This document shows positions 40,050 through 53,094 of a stretch of DNA of 64,000 bases, in pieces. Within the stretch, counting starts at the first letter, position 1, and every line of letters begins with the position of its first letter. Position numbers and translations under genes: made by a program. The notes under the pieces were generated by a model. The model was not told the DNA's origin, ran no database searches, and saw nothing but the letters and a program-made list of their open reading frames with translations. This stretch comes from Siphonodentalium dalli. Taxonomy: Eukaryota; Mollusca; Scaphopoda; Gadilida; Siphonodentaliidae. Location: contig CP136061.1 in NCBI GenBank assembly GCA_032622095.1, forward strand, positions 40,307,797-40,371,796, written 5' to 3'.

Positions 40050-40397
40050 CTCTTTTACATATGTGTAGATTCAAAATGGCTGATAAAATGGCCGCCATTT
40101 GAGCGAAAATTTCCCATATATATTTTGTATATATATATCACCATATTGGTGAAATTTGTGTAAATTTTGTGTTATTTCTAACATAATATTTGGCTAACCA
40201 GAACACTGCGCAGTGACTCTGATACATAGTATGTCATGTATATGCCACTATAGAGTAGCATATAACACTAAAACGTTACAAAAGTTAATGGCCACAAAGA
40301 TACAATTAACATACATGTACCAAATTAAAATAAATTACAGCGACGAATCCGACGATTAATTAAATGGATATGTTGTATTTTGTCCACTGACATAATA

Positions 40398-40551
40398 AAT
40401 ACGTTACGGGACGCTTAGTAGTCTGATATGGTGTCATGTGAGGCTCAGCGATATCAATACTAGGCTCGGCCTACGTACGGCCTCGTCTAACATTGATCTC
40501 ACTTCGCCTCACATGAAAGTGATGAGACCATATCCGACCACTGAGCGTCCC
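40398..40551. mobile_element. Foldback MITE with GGGACGCT ends
   Basis: GGGACGCTTAGTAGTCTGAT and ATGGTGTCATGTGAGGC at the left are mirrored by GCCTCACATG and CCATATCCGACCACTGAGCG at the right, around a GGCCTACGTACGGCC centre. No coding sequence. Confidence 0.68.
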
Positions 40552-41522
40552 ATAACTTACAGTCATTTGTCCGGTATTGAAACAGTCTGCATTAATCTGT
40601 TACAAACTTTTTCAAATGAACGATTTCATTGAATTTTTTGTTTACATTCAAACAATTGATGCCTTGGGTGACGGTTAATGCATTGCCCGGCATCTGAATC
40701 ATTTATAAATGTTAACTCAGTACGCTTTTGTCGAGGTGGTGATTTGTCCGGTTAAGGATTTTTTTATGAGAATAGAACCAGTGCACTTTTCATGCTGTAA
40801 ACATGCCTAAACATAATGATTTCTGATAAATTCAATTATGAGTCTCATTTATATGGTACATGCCATATTGGTACCAAGTAATCAGAAAAAAGATTTGTTG
40901 TTTATCATTTTAATTGACTAGTTTTAATAGCACGACATTAGGACAAGTCAATTTATGTTTTAAGTGTCAGACACATCGTGAATTACAACTGTTATAGTAA
41001 AAATATGGATTTTACTATTTCATAAATTTGACAGAGAAGATATAAATATGAAATAAATATGAAGTTGGATGTTGCCTGATGTTATTGGAATAATTAAAAG
41101 TGATATAACAAATTTATTAGTACCATGTTAAAACAAAATTAATACGTTTGAAAATCACTATTGGAAAGTGGAAAACTTAATCCAAAAGGTTTATTTTGGT
41201 ACCTAACTATAAGCTAGCAGTTGGATCCAGAATGTTGATTGCTGAACATTTTTTGTATGAACTGACAGAACAATAGTCCCGAGAGGCAGGTGGGTGGTTG
41301 CCAGGGTAGCATATCGGCATGTTCCTTTAACTTTAAGGAGTGGTTGTGATAATGAAAACAAAGTTTATGACTGAATAATTCTGAAATTTTACAAGGGTCC
41401 AGTACTTCTGATGATACATGTAATTTAGTTGAGTTACACTATGGACCAGATTCTGATCCACAGTGTAAACTGAACTAAATTTTGAGAGAATTGGTAAACC
41501 TACAGGGTAAGAATTGTTTTGG
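40552..41522. other. Unassigned AT-rich sequence
   Basis: I see no gene, array or transposon end here. Confidence 0.3.
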
Positions 41523-42070
41523 TTTAAAGATGGATTATCTCTTTGTAAACATGTATTATATAGTTACTGGGGTATAAAATATTAGATATGAATCGAAGAC
41601 TCCTGTCCGGAAATGCTTCTATCGATTAATATTGATTTTATTTCGAATATTTTCTGTTCTAAAAAGGTGTGGATATTTAGCTAACGAACAATAATGGTTA
41701 CTGTTAACAGAGACCAGACATTTTATTGTATAATTTTGTCACAAATAAACGTTAATTAGACTCATTATCGCTTATAACTATTGAATAAAACAATACAATC
41801 AATCAATCTGTGACATTTGCCATTCGGTAATAGCTATATGACCAGCCTAATGCTCTCTATCTCTATATTGTATCGCATGAATAGTCTGTTCTAAATATAG
41901 ACAAATAAAGTGTCCCAATTAATCATCTCATTTCATAATAAAATATTTGAAATAAAATCAATATTAATTGATGGAAGCCTTTCCGGACAGGGTTCTTCGG
42001 TTCATCTTTATTATTTTATACCCAAGCAACTATTTCAAATTTGTTATTTAAAGAGATAATCCATCTTTAA
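41523..42070. mobile_element. Foldback family H, copy 5 (longest)
   Basis: TTTAAAGATGGATTATCTCT at the left mirrors AGAGATAATCCATCTTTAA at the right. TGTCCGGAAATGCTTCTATC is mirrored by GATGGAAGCCTTTCCGGACA. The best preserved member, about 550 bases. Confidence 0.8.
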
Positions 42071-42107
42071 GACAAATCAAATCTGGAAATAAAAATTTGA
42101 GAAATAC

Positions 42108-42273
42108 CTGTATATTGTTTCAATATTTTCAGATACATGTAACAGAGAACCATTACTCCAATCAGGATTAACGCTAAAGAACAAATTCTTGAAAGATTAA
42201 TATTATAAATATTATGGCTGTCTACTGGTATGTTCAAACAACAATGACATGGTATCTTTCTCTGACATCTCAT
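42108..42273 (-). CDS. Candidate first coding exon of a type II membrane protein (weak)
   Basis: ATG at 42273 opens 55 codons: a cysteine-containing, weakly basic head (MRCQRKIPCHCC), then a hydrophobic segment at about residues 31-48 (ICSLALILIGVMVLCYMY) followed by LKILKQYT, then a good donor ACAG|GTATTT. A stop codon directly precedes the ATG. A short cytosolic head plus one membrane anchor is the layout of Golgi transferases, but no catalytic exon was found, so the function is unknown and chance is possible. Confidence 0.25.
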
Positions 42274-42328
42274 TTAAAGCAGCTTGTATTTTTATACATG
42301 GGTATATATATGTAAGGCGCAGTTGATA

Positions 42329-43008
42329 TTAAAGTGAGACTGCCACTCCCAAATAACTCTAAAATCAAGAGGCTTTCTGTTGGTAATAAGGCCAAATTTC
42401 GTCGAACAACATGTTGATAAATAAAACTTTTCGGGCAATTTTATATGCTATAGTTACGTGCGCTCGCACAACAGTATGGCGATCAGACAGATTCGTACAA
42501 TTGGTGTCACCCTACTCCGTTTCACTCCATGACGTCACCAAAAACGACGTAAAACCTCGTGGCGTTCTGACATTTTTTTTACTGTGCCGCGTTTTTGCTA
42601 TGTTTATTTTATGTGTTGTTTTCGATTATTTGTTTGTCGCCGATATCGCCATTTGTCGGGATTCCATGTTTCTATATTTAAAACTGGCATGTTCGTAGTG
42701 AGCCTCGATTTCGATTTTTTCTCCCAGGTCAAATTACGTCCGAGTTATGACAAAAATAGATCGACCTACATTTTCTCCATCAGAACTCTACATCAAAGAG
42801 TCTATAGACTCCTTCGGGACCTACATAGACTCCTTCATTTGGGTATTTTTACTTATAATTGGGAAGTTTTATAATTTTTGGTTCGTGCAAAGACCTCTTT
42901 TTATCGTGCGAGAAAAGAGAGACATCCAAAACGCGATTCCGTAATTCGACGCAATAGGCTGAATAGCCTAACCTAAAAAAAATGTAAATCGACATTAAAG
43001 TCTCATCC
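42329..43008. repeat. Possible non-autonomous element with ATTAAAGTGAGACT / ATTAAAGTCTCATCC borders
   Basis: The segment begins ATTAAAGTGAGACTGCCACT and ends near CGACATTAAAGTCTCATCC. It has higher CpG content than its surroundings. The frames of 95 and 96 codons inside have no family motif. Confidence 0.35.
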
Positions 43009-43478
43009 TTTCGGCAACATGGAATTGGTTTTAATTACTTAAATGATTAATATAATATTTGCCTTTTATCTGTGATGAAATGAGAAATGGTAATTGTCTT
43101 TTTTTGCTAACATTAAATTAAATTAAATAAATTAAGTAGGCTAAAATACAGTGAAATTATTTTTTTAATTATTGTTTATACATTTTTGCGCACGTTGGCA
43201 TCTCTCTGAGTGCATTCTAGTTGACAGTGGTGGTTAGCATTATTTTTGGTAAATTAATCGATTCTGATAACTGTAGAGGAATTTCTAAAAATGTTGTTGT
43301 TGTTGTTGTTGGAATCTGATTGTATGGGCGATCGAATCGGATTGAGTACCTTTAATATTTATTGCAGATAAAAAAAAGGTAATTATTTTGCCGAAGAGAA
43401 CGGCTGCACATAATTCATATGATAGTGACCATGGCGTCACATGCTGTCACTACGTTAAATCACTAACTCGAGGCCATA
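43009..43478. other. Unassigned AT-rich sequence
   Basis: A TTGTTGTTGTTGTTGTTGG microsatellite near 43293-43311. Otherwise nothing definable. Confidence 0.35.
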
Positions 43479-43648
43479 TTGGATCCATCCAGCCCCGTTC
43501 CGTGGTTTTAGTGCTACGTGTCAAAGTTCTGGTTTAGAATTTCTATATATGGAGCTTTTGAATATTCACGACTTCCATATTGGAAATGCTACTCCAGAAC
43601 TTTGACATGTAGCACTAAAACCGTGGAACGGAGCTTGGTGGATCCAAG
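43479..43648. mobile_element. Foldback MITE with TTGGATCCA ends
   Basis: TTGGATCCATCCAGCCCCGT, CCGTGGTTTTAGTGCTACGT and GTCAAAGTTCTGG at the left are mirrored at the right with few changes. Arms of about 54 bases around a 60-base centre. Confidence 0.75.
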
Positions 43649-44268
43649 ATGACCGCGTCTCAGTGGCAAGGCGTATATGGATATAAAATTGAATAAAAAA
43701 CTAGGGTACACTCTATTGCTATCGGAGTCTTTCAAACAATTTCAATTAGGATGCGATTACAATTAGCACACTATGCATAGCATAATGTGAGCCAATATAT
43801 GATGTTAACATACGCCAACAAAATGCAGTTATCTTAGCAGTTGACATTGACCACACATCCCCACAATAGTCCAATATGTGTGATGGACCTTTGTATGGTT
43901 GCACTATTGGTTTACATCATTACTTCATACACAAAACTTGTGGGTTCCCAACAATGGCTTTCTTAAACTTATTGACCAAATCATTGAGCTTGTTGCCATG
44001 GAAACCGATTTTTTACTTACATAATATCATGACCACTACCTCGGACCCTCCTCCGATGTTGTTCCCAAGTCCGGCTCTACATAATTATGATATTTAATCA
44101 TTTAGTCCAGCCTGTGATAATTTTGAGAGAGAAAAAACGTTGGCCCTAAACGACAGTGATATAAACTCTATTGGCGGTGTACAATGGATGCATGTGGGTG
44201 GTGCACCACGCTGACTCTCTGGTGTTAATTAAGTCAGTCTGACTTGAAATAATATCACAAGTAAGGAT
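43649..44268. other. Unassigned sequence
   Basis: The 73-codon frame at 43876-44097 has no family feature. No repeat is recognised. Confidence 0.3.
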
Positions 44269-44920
44269 ATGATGTTAAAGGATGTATTACTTTTCACAAA
44301 CAATGGGGCAATAAATGCCGTAAACCTAAAAGAAAAAGAAAATCTGCGGCAGTTAAGGACGCCAAGCATGTATTTTCTGAATGGAAGAGAGCTCGAAGTA
44401 GATAATAACAATCACATACATACCACTCTCAAATTGAAGCAAAACCAACTATGCAGCGTCAAATAGAGACACCACGCCAGTGTTATATCCAATAAGCTGA
44501 CAGGATACAGAATTTCAAAGCCTTTTATCGCCCTATCATAGCCCAGAGTGACTGACCCCCGAGCCAGTGGTACAACACTCCTGAATTTCAAGGATCTAGT
44601 ACTCAAAACGGAGATGGAGATATAACCAATGGATAGGCCTCCTACTTCTAAGGCCAAGCTATCAACGCCACTCGAATCAAGCAACTGTAACGAGCCTTAC
44701 AAACAACTTGGGGAACTGACATAGAATATCTAACACAAACCCTTAAGGAAAATCGGGAAAGCATTCACCCAACAAACCCAGTCGAGTTATTGCAATGCGT
44801 CAAATCATTCAAATCTGGCAACACCATGGAACACCGGAAGTTTGGAAGAGAAGACCTAATATCCCACCTCTGGAACATCTTTAGCAGAATCTTACTGCCA
44901 AAACAGGTTGTGTAGGCAAA
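44269..44920 (+). pseudogene. Fragment of a second LINE, endonuclease-RT linker
   Basis: Read across frameshifts: HKQWGNKCRKPKRKRKS and AKHVFSEWKRARSR fit the basic linker after the endonuclease. Further on, NPVELLQCVKSFKSGN and LISHLWNIFSRILLPKQV fit the segment before the RT palm. Stops and shifts break the frame and both ends are missing. It differs from the LINE at 37340. Confidence 0.6.
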
Positions 44921-45740
44921 ACATATTTCTTATTTGGACAGCTGGTTTTGAGATTTCTTTTCACATTTTAAGGAATAATTTCTTTATTTGACGAAAAGTA
45001 AAGAAAACGTTATCCACCTGTAACACATTATCTTATACCTATAATTGTGTTCTAGACGACAAGAACATTTTCTAGGTTATAAGTAAACCTGTTTAGAGTA
45101 CAAGAAAAGTTGTCAAGTTGTTAAGTTTTTTTTCTGATTTTAGAAAGTAAATGTTTCTTGTGTTAGAAAAGTGATTATGTTATTTTTTTACATTAAGATT
45201 TCTGCTTTTAGAAAAAAAAGGTTTTTAGAGAACAAGAACATTATTCTTTTGTTAGAAATAGTGATCATGTCATTTATAGCCATTAAGATTTTTTCTGCTG
45301 TTATAAAAATAATTTAGGGAAGTAGAAAAAAATTATGTTAGAACATTTGGACCACTTAATGTTTGTTAATGTATATTTGTTCAAGAATAAAACATATTAT
45401 CTCGCCGGCAACACCCATTCTAAACACTGCACACATGCATACTGTCATAATTTATTCAATAAAATACCAAGAATGCATGACGTCAATGTAATCTAATAAA
45501 AAAGAAACATTTTTATCATCCAATCTGACCAACATCTTTCATGTAGCCAACACGAATAAGTAACAAAATCCCAAATGATTCCCCAGTAAATCATGCATTT
45601 GCCGGCGCCATTTACGTAGAAAGTTTTTTCTTGCTATAAAGATTGTATTGAGGCTTATTCTTAACTGAGAAATTTGATTTCTTAACTTAGAAACCTGCGT
45701 TCTTAACTAAGAAAAACTTTCACAAATCATCAAGAAATAG
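44921..45740. repeat. AT-rich degenerate repeat of AGAAA/TTTCT motifs
   Basis: Loose repeats such as ACAAGAACATTTTCT, TTCTTAACTTAGAA and TTCTTAACTAAGAA recur in both orientations. No coding sequence. Confidence 0.4.
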
Positions 45741-46109
45741 TTTTGTTCTGTCCTTTGGGTGAGCAGAGACATGAGTGGGATCAATTGGAATTAATGTCTT
45801 AAAATACCTCATATATTTTGTACACTTTCATTCAACATCATATAGCAGGTAGGTCTATAACATTTGACGTGGACATTAATCATGACGTCTTCATTGACGT
45901 TGATCACAATGTAATGGACGTGTCATATTCATAATATTAGCAGCTAGACCCTGTGAAATATTGAACCACAAAGGTTAAAGTAATTATGTCAATGTTCACA
46001 AAGATCAGAATGAACAAATACATAGAAAACACAAATAGGCGGTTAATTGCAAATTAGCCACTACGTGTACTACACGAGTATAAAATAAATGACAGACTCA
46101 AGAATAAAT

Positions 46110-46743
46110 GTAATTACATTTCTGGCAGCAAACTTGTTATTTGGAAAATAATACTATGAACATAGCAAGAAAGTATATTTTATGTGGCATATGCCATTTT
46201 CATAACTGACCGATTAGGCCAAACCAATATAATAGAAATAGTCACATAGACAGATAACAATAACTATGGCAACACTTAGGTTTGAATTAAAAATACATCA
46301 CAGCTAAGTTTGTTATAAAATCATATCACGGATATATGTATGAAAATATATATCGTGGTTAATTAGATCGGTAATGTCGTATCAACCATATAGATACTTC
46401 TTTGTCTTAGCAGACAATTTATACTGTTATACTGAGAGACTAGCCACTGACTTGACAGCAGGAACACCCTTGTTAGAATAGGGCATGAACAGACAAGTGT
46501 AGGGGATTAAGAGGTTAGTGTTAACACATGCAGAGGGTTAGTGAAGCATAGTGTAGAGATAGAGAAAGGACAGTGTAGTATAGTGAACAATAGGAACCAC
46601 GTTGGTATAGGTCACTGTGATAGAGGGGTTCTGTCCAGTCATGGATGAGTGATGCATTATATGATGTGTATTTACATGACATGTTAGTTATGAGTGTGCG
46701 CACATGTTATTCCCCCAATTATGTTATAAATAACACCATTACA
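46110..46743 (-). repeat. Probable 3' LTR of a Ty3/gypsy element
   Basis: On the minus strand a purine tract AAGCAGGGGAGGG (46744-46757) is directly followed by TGTAATGGTGTTATTTATAA, the expected polypurine tract and TG start of a 3' LTR. A TATA-like AGTATAAATTG lies further in, and the segment may end near TGTAATTACA at about 46110. No second LTR was found, so the right half of this call is inference. Confidence 0.5.
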
Positions 46744-48331
46744 CCCTCCCCTGCTTGTGAAAAATGACCACCGTTCATTCTGATAATAGCTGAAATAAAA
46801 TCGCTATATACAGATTGAAATCAAATACAAGACAATGGAATAGCACCATCAAATCCATGAACTACAATTGTTTGGAGTCTACTGAACTGCAACATTACTG
46901 AAAACAATAATCCCTGCTCTCCATCAGAAATACAGCCAGACGATCTGTAAAAGATCAAACCAGACTAGACAAAGTCTGCAAATACTGAAAACATGAGAAC
47001 ATTCAATATTGAAACCAACAAATGGAAGACACACACGACTATCGCGCCTGAAACTATATTTAGTATGAGTAAAATCACAAGACACAACTTATCAATTGAA
47101 GATTCAAAATTGATTTTAAAATGGAATGCAATACTGGTGGAGCAACCTGTGTCCAAATATCAGCATTTATATGCCTCTTCGGTAATTCGTCTTTGTTAAG
47201 CTGGTGGCTGCAGCGATCTGTTAACAAGATAATCACTCTACCAATACTTCCATGGTACTGGTCTTGGGTTGCTGTCAGCAGACAGAGATTCAGGGACTCT
47301 GTCGCTAGTTCCTGACATACCTATAACACACGAGGCCCTATCACCTGTAACAGAAAGTCTTGACGAGAAGTATCTGTACCACAAACACCTGGACCACAAA
47401 CACCTGGACCAGAATTCTCAGTAATCTTACCAGAGACAGCACTGGAAGGAACAATATAAACTACATCTCACTCATCTACAACCTCCTTGTGAGCACCTGA
47501 TGGTCTGAAATCTGTGTCACACAAAAGAACCAACTACACCCACTACCACTCGTCACCTAAACGGGATGGAGTCCATTTTACCTGAGAAAGATGGGAAACA
47601 TGACTTCTCCGGAACAACATATATCACTTCAAAATCATTATCAACACCAACAGCATCAACATCATTAAAGGATTGCTATCCTGATGGATACAACAAAAAC
47701 TATCGGAAAGTCACCCCTATTATGAACACAATGATCCATGTCCCATAACTATCGCGTAATAAATAAGCCGAGAAATAAATAAATAATACCTCAACCGGTT
47801 GTCCCGCTATCTCCGTCGCAAATCCTCATATGACGTCATATGAGTAGACTAAGTAAAAACACGGAATCGGAGTCGGAGTTAATTGTGTCTACCTATATGA
47901 CGTCATCTGAGTGGCGATGTAAAATGCGGAATCGACATGTGCCCGCTTTTATAATGCTATATTGTTATGCGTAATTGACACAAAGGGGTCGATAATATAT
48001 CACAAAGCCATATATACATAGATAAGCTGGCAAACGGCATATGACAAATTTGTTAGGTGTCCGATATGGCCCGATGTCGCTTTGTTTTGATAGTAACCGG
48101 ATTTCCCCTATCGCTTCGTCATTGTCACGTGTTAAATCACGTGACCACACCGACCTCTGATCATGTGCATTCAATCGTCTACAACATTTGGCATTCTTCA
48201 AAATTAGTTTTTCGTTATAAAAAGAAAATTAGCGATCAAACACAAGATTATTTGGACAGATTGGACATTTTAATTATATAATATTGGTATATTGAAAGAA
48301 CGTACTGAACATTTTTCAGAATAATATTCCT
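46744..48331. other. Retroelement interior or inserted sequence, no recognised coding
   Basis: Lies between the purine tract and the integrase tail of the gypsy remnant. Contains two ATATGACGTCAT-type palindromes near 47830 and 47896. I cannot assign the short frames. Confidence 0.35.
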
Positions 48332-51300
48332 TTAACAGTCAACAGTCTTACTGCCAGTACCACTATCATCTATATGCTTCACCTTCCGCATATGAGCTAC
48401 AGGAGGAACCTGCAAGGTAACTGGAACAGCATGGTTTTCGGAATTAACCCCTGGGTCTTCAGCTGGAAAATCAATGGGAAGTGAACATTTGGGTAACAGA
48501 TGTTTTCTATGGAGAGTTTTCCTCTGTCCATAATTGTTCATTAACAACATATTCATCTCGATCAAACCTATCTGCAATTTTATGTCTGCCATCTTAAGCA
48601 AGAGGTTTAATAATTACTCTATCACCAACATGAATAGTCGCACCACATACTTTCTAGTCACAGTTTCTCTTAGTATGGCACTGAACACCTTAAATAGACT
48701 CAGCTGAAATCCTGTAGGATTCAGAAAGACGCTCTCTCAAATCTAGGATAGTCTAAAAGAGAACTATTCTCAGCAGAATCAGACATCTTATAATTACCTA
48801 AAGCAATAATTAATGGCAATCTTGGCCCTCGTCCAAACAGAAGAGAGAAAGGTGTATAACATGTTGATTCGTGCCTCGTGCAGTTATAATCGTGGGCGAT
48901 AGTGCCTATGTAGGGCTTCCAATCTTGCTTCTGGTCGGCCTGCAAAGTACTTAACATGGAAATCAATGTGTGGTTAAACTTTCGAGCACTCCCATTACAC
49001 ATGGTATAATATGTCGTAGTCCTTGGTATGTGAATACCACAAAGGTTACTTAACTCTTTAATCAGTTAACTTTCAAAATTTGCACCCTGGTCGCTGTGGA
49101 TTCTCTGAGGGTAACCCTAGTGAATAAAACAATGTTAGAAAATAAAATCTCTGCTGTCTGTCGTCTTCATTGTCATATTTCTTGTTGGATGCTTGTGCAT
49201 AATGAGTGAGGTCGGTCATGAGAAGTACATACTGATAACCTCCTTTGGAACATTCAGCAGTCTGAAAGTCAATACAGCTAAGTTCTGGAGTCTGTGCGGT
49301 TGAAATAGAAACAAATGGATCTCTGAAATTCAAAGGCTATTTGTGTCTTAGATATATGTGACAATTCTTGATTCATGATTCAATAAGAGAGTCTATACCT
49401 GGATAATAAAATCTCTGCCTAAATAAAGAAGTGGTTCTTTCCCTTCCATGATGTCTGATGTCATTGTGACGAGATTTAAGCACCATTCGAACACGAGGGG
49501 TATAGGTAAGACAAGGCTTTAAAGAAGTTTTAGAATTGAGTATGGATTCTCTGTACAATACACCACACTGAAATTTCAACTTTCAAAAATTCCTGAAAGA
49601 AATGTTCTTTTGAAAGACTCATGAGTTGGACACACATTTCTACCAACTACCGTTATCAAGTGGAACACCGGGTCACGTTCCTGTAACCTATGCTAATCCA
49701 TATAAGACATTTTAATAATGTTCAGAAATAGCATCTCTTCAACACGTCAGCTGAAAAGCACAAACTCTCAACACATGGCTGTTGCACATGGAGTGACATG
49801 CAAGTAACTATAACAGATTCACTATAAATCTTGACTTCAACCTGATTAGAATCTGAGGTTCTAGAAAGAGTGTCAGCATCAACATTGGTCTTGCCTGGTC
49901 TGCAAACAGTCCCAAACTAAAAATATCACGAGCCGATTACCATATCTGATCTCAGTTTGGCAGAAGAAAGGACATATGTTAGTGGATTATTATCAGTGTA
50001 AACAATAAATTTATGACCATACAAATAATCATATTTCTCACTTACGGTCCACTTAAGAGCGAAGCATTTATGTGCAGGATAGTTTCTTTCTGCACTGGTA
50101 TCCTCTGCCTGAATATGAAATAACTATGTTGACACCTTACTGTAGCTGGTACACAATTTGCGCCTGAGTCTAAACCACAGGCGTAAATGTGCCATTCAAA
50201 GGGAAGTTCATAATTTGGATAACCTAAAATCAGTGGAATAGATTAATTATATTTTTGTATGTCAAAAGTCTTCTGCTGCTCCACCTCATATTTCCAAGTA
50301 CCTGTAAACTTCGATTTTACCTTGTTTTTAGCTTTATTTATGTTAGTTGGTGGCAGTTTGCTGTCAGCCGCTTTGCTATACAAGAAAAGTTCTCAACATA
50401 CTGTAGATAGTAACCACAAAATCCATGATATTTCCTAAGTTGGTCTGCATTATCCGGTACCTACCAATTAATGATCTTTTCTACTTTACTTGGATCTAAT
50501 CAATAATATCTATGGATACGACTACATAATTGACTTTCTCCTGAGACAACTTAAATTGTGATGATGATAACTCAGGCGATACCTGTCAAAGACTAACCTA
50601 AGGCATTCGAAATGTTCATCGATTATCCTGGACATTATGGTGACGTCATCGATATAGACGATAAAAATGTTAAGGTTCAGACTGTTTAGACAACTTTACA
50701 TCATCCTCTGAAAAGAAGCTCGTGAGTTATTACAACAAACGGTATACAGTTAAGCTCATAAATCCAACAACTTGCATCAGAAAATGCTGTACGTTCCTTT
50801 TGTCCTGTAATTTCTAATTAATAAAATCCTTGGCGTAAATCAAGGAAGCTGAAAAATTTAGCACCTCTCAGACGAACAAACAATTCTTTGATCCTACATA
50901 AGGCATAATGGTCTGGAATGGTACGTTGATTGAGTTGCATGTAATCAATACACAAGCGTAATTCTTATAATTTCACCGATACAGAGCCCCAGACAAACAT
51001 GAGCAGACGACACTCTTCTATATGCTTCTATATATGTGTGGGGCACCCTGCAGGGTAATGGATGTTTTTTATTTTATGTCCTAAAAATTTTAAGAAACAT
51101 TTATTTAAAAAAAATGATAAAAAATTGTTAGGCCGATGCATTCTCTTATATATGCGAGGCGACCTATGGTCGACTCGCATATATAAGAGAATGCATTGGC
51201 ACAGGGTAAAAAAAAATCCCGACTTACGACTGGATTTGATATGGCGGGTCACATATTCTACAAAGAACAACATTAGAAGAAAAATGAATATAAGATCTTC

Positions 51301-52010
51301 TAATAACACCTGTTGCTAAATTGATGAAGATGATTATGAACTGCATCCAACATTCCTGGTGGGATCCTCCATTGATGCTGATTGAATGGAGTTTCGTCAT
51401 ACATGTCAATCCGGTGTTTAACCTTATTATAAAATCCAAGATCAAAATCATGTCGAGAAAACACATCAACAAATTCATTAATGTGTTTAAGCTCTGTATT
51501 CATCAGCACTCAGCAGTGAACAATTAAGTTCAATCTTGTCAACAACTGACTCAACAGAATCATCCTTAGATGTTTTTATTTCATCCTCATCTGAAACTGA
51601 CTGCACCTGGCAAATAAGAGCATTTGGTGAAATGCTAACTATCCTGGAAGACCTGTTGGAAAAATGAACGTCAATGGAATCATTACTAATCTAGTCATAC
51701 TTGAGAATATAAGGTGCAATCTCTAAACAATTAATTAAGTCTGCTGTCTTCGGGAAGCTGTTGAAGAATAGCACAAGTTGGTTGGTATGGCAACAACTTA
51801 TGATCTACCTGTAATACCTGCCTTACTCTTGGGACGAACAATCATATTATGGCTTCCATCCAATTTATCTTGGGCTAAAACAAAATTGTTCTTGGCGTTC
51901 TCTGTGATAGCCATACACCCGAAAGCCATCTGCTAACAAGTAGGCAATTCAACAACCTGTAAAAATCTAGGCAGCTAGAATATTTGTGCCAATTAAGATT
52001 GGGACAAGCT
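48332..52010 (-). pseudogene. Decayed Ty3/gypsy pol gene (RT, RNase H region, integrase)
   Basis: In minus-strand order: HDFDLGFYNKVKHRIDMYDE and QWRIPPGMLDAVHNHLHQ (RT entry, 51300-51480), ELRLCIDYMQLNQRTIPDHY (50870-50970), FFSFLDLRQGF, catalytic YIDD at 50656-50645, an H2C2-type zinc finger ending RHHGRERTTSLFRQRFYYPG (49373-49579), integrase core (ELSCIDFQTAECSKGGYQYV, 49073-49333; KQDWKPYIGTIAHDYNCTRH, 48721-49002), and the integrase tail (KTLHRKHLLPKCSLP, 48332-48601). Frameshifts and stops separate these blocks and a hairpin element has inserted in RT. No gag and no 5' LTR were recognised. It is a dead copy. Confidence 0.88.
51060..51245. mobile_element. Hairpin-bearing insertion inside the gypsy RT
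   Basis: One 67-bp shared hairpin (about 51132-51198, one change CCGATGC) with AT-rich left flank and ACAGGGTAAAAAAAAATCCC on the right. It separates two RT segments that are normally continuous. The exact borders and a TTAA pair are not visible, so family is uncertain. Confidence 0.65.
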
Positions 52011-53080
52011 ATAACTGGTAGTGGTTCAATGACAGATCAAGAACTATTCGTTTCATATAAATAGTGGTTGAATATCAATTATTAACTATTTAAAATACAT
52101 AGGCAACTTTTTGTTGTCAGTGGGAGCAGTGAGTATTTTATAGATTTTAACCAATATATTGCATGAAACTCTTCTCTCGACACGGCATGATGGCGATAAC
52201 AGATGCAGCATTGCATGCCTTGTCCATTGCACCATGTTTATTTCGTCGACAAAATGTCACCCTCAGATGTCGATTTAAACTAAACCCGACGTTTAACGTC
52301 ACCATATAGATTTAGCCATTGGCCGAATTCAAGTGCACCTGGGTGTACGGCCTTCTGCATTGATCACATAACTCTTTCACTGTTACCCACACACTGCTGT
52401 TAGCGACTTAAGTCGAAATCCGATACATGTACCCGATGGCAACAGGGTGGCCCCATGGGAATTAAAAATGGCCACCAAATTACTGTGACCACTACTAGTT
52501 TCAATCATGGGCGGGTGCATACACGTCATGGTCACGCTAATTTGTTAGCATTATAGTGCAACCGAGGCAGGTCATAACCTCAACTACTTGTTATTTCCGT
52601 AGCCATAAATAGTCTTTCATACTTCAGTAGAAGAACAAAGATAATCTGCCGGAATACTTCAGGTCACCTGACTGGTCATGTGATAACCTTTCCTGTTGTG
52701 TTCAATTTCGATGTACACAAAGCACAAAAAAGTACGCATATGTTAAAGTTTGTATTACTGTTTAATTCGTCAGTTTTATATGTATAACATGCATAATCCG
52801 GAAAAATGTTCATGCTGTTTGAATGATGGTGATGATGATGAACATCATGATGAAGATGACGATGATGAAGTCACTGGGATGTATCAGAAGAAACAAATGT
52901 GGGTCAGCGTATATATTGTATTTATGTTGTCTTTCTTTATTTTCTGCTGTCCATCTTTTTTGTAAAAAAAAATACATTTTGTTTTCTAAATGTCCAAATT
53001 TGAAATATAAGAGAATAAAACATATTATTGTCAATCCCTTAACTAACACTCTATCTGATTGGGCAAAAGCCACCACGTGA
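52011..53080. other. Unassigned sequence with a GAT microsatellite
   Basis: GATGATGATG-type repeat at 52824-52872, giving acidic or Met-rich frames on the two strands that I do not accept as genes. No LTR matching 46110-46743 was found here. Confidence 0.4.
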
Positions 53081-53094
53081 TAATCCGGGGAAAA

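Noticed and set aside
46110-52740. A complete gypsy element with paired LTRs
   Set aside because: Only one LTR candidate with a purine tract was found. No direct repeat of it was seen beyond 52 kb, so a complete element is not supported.
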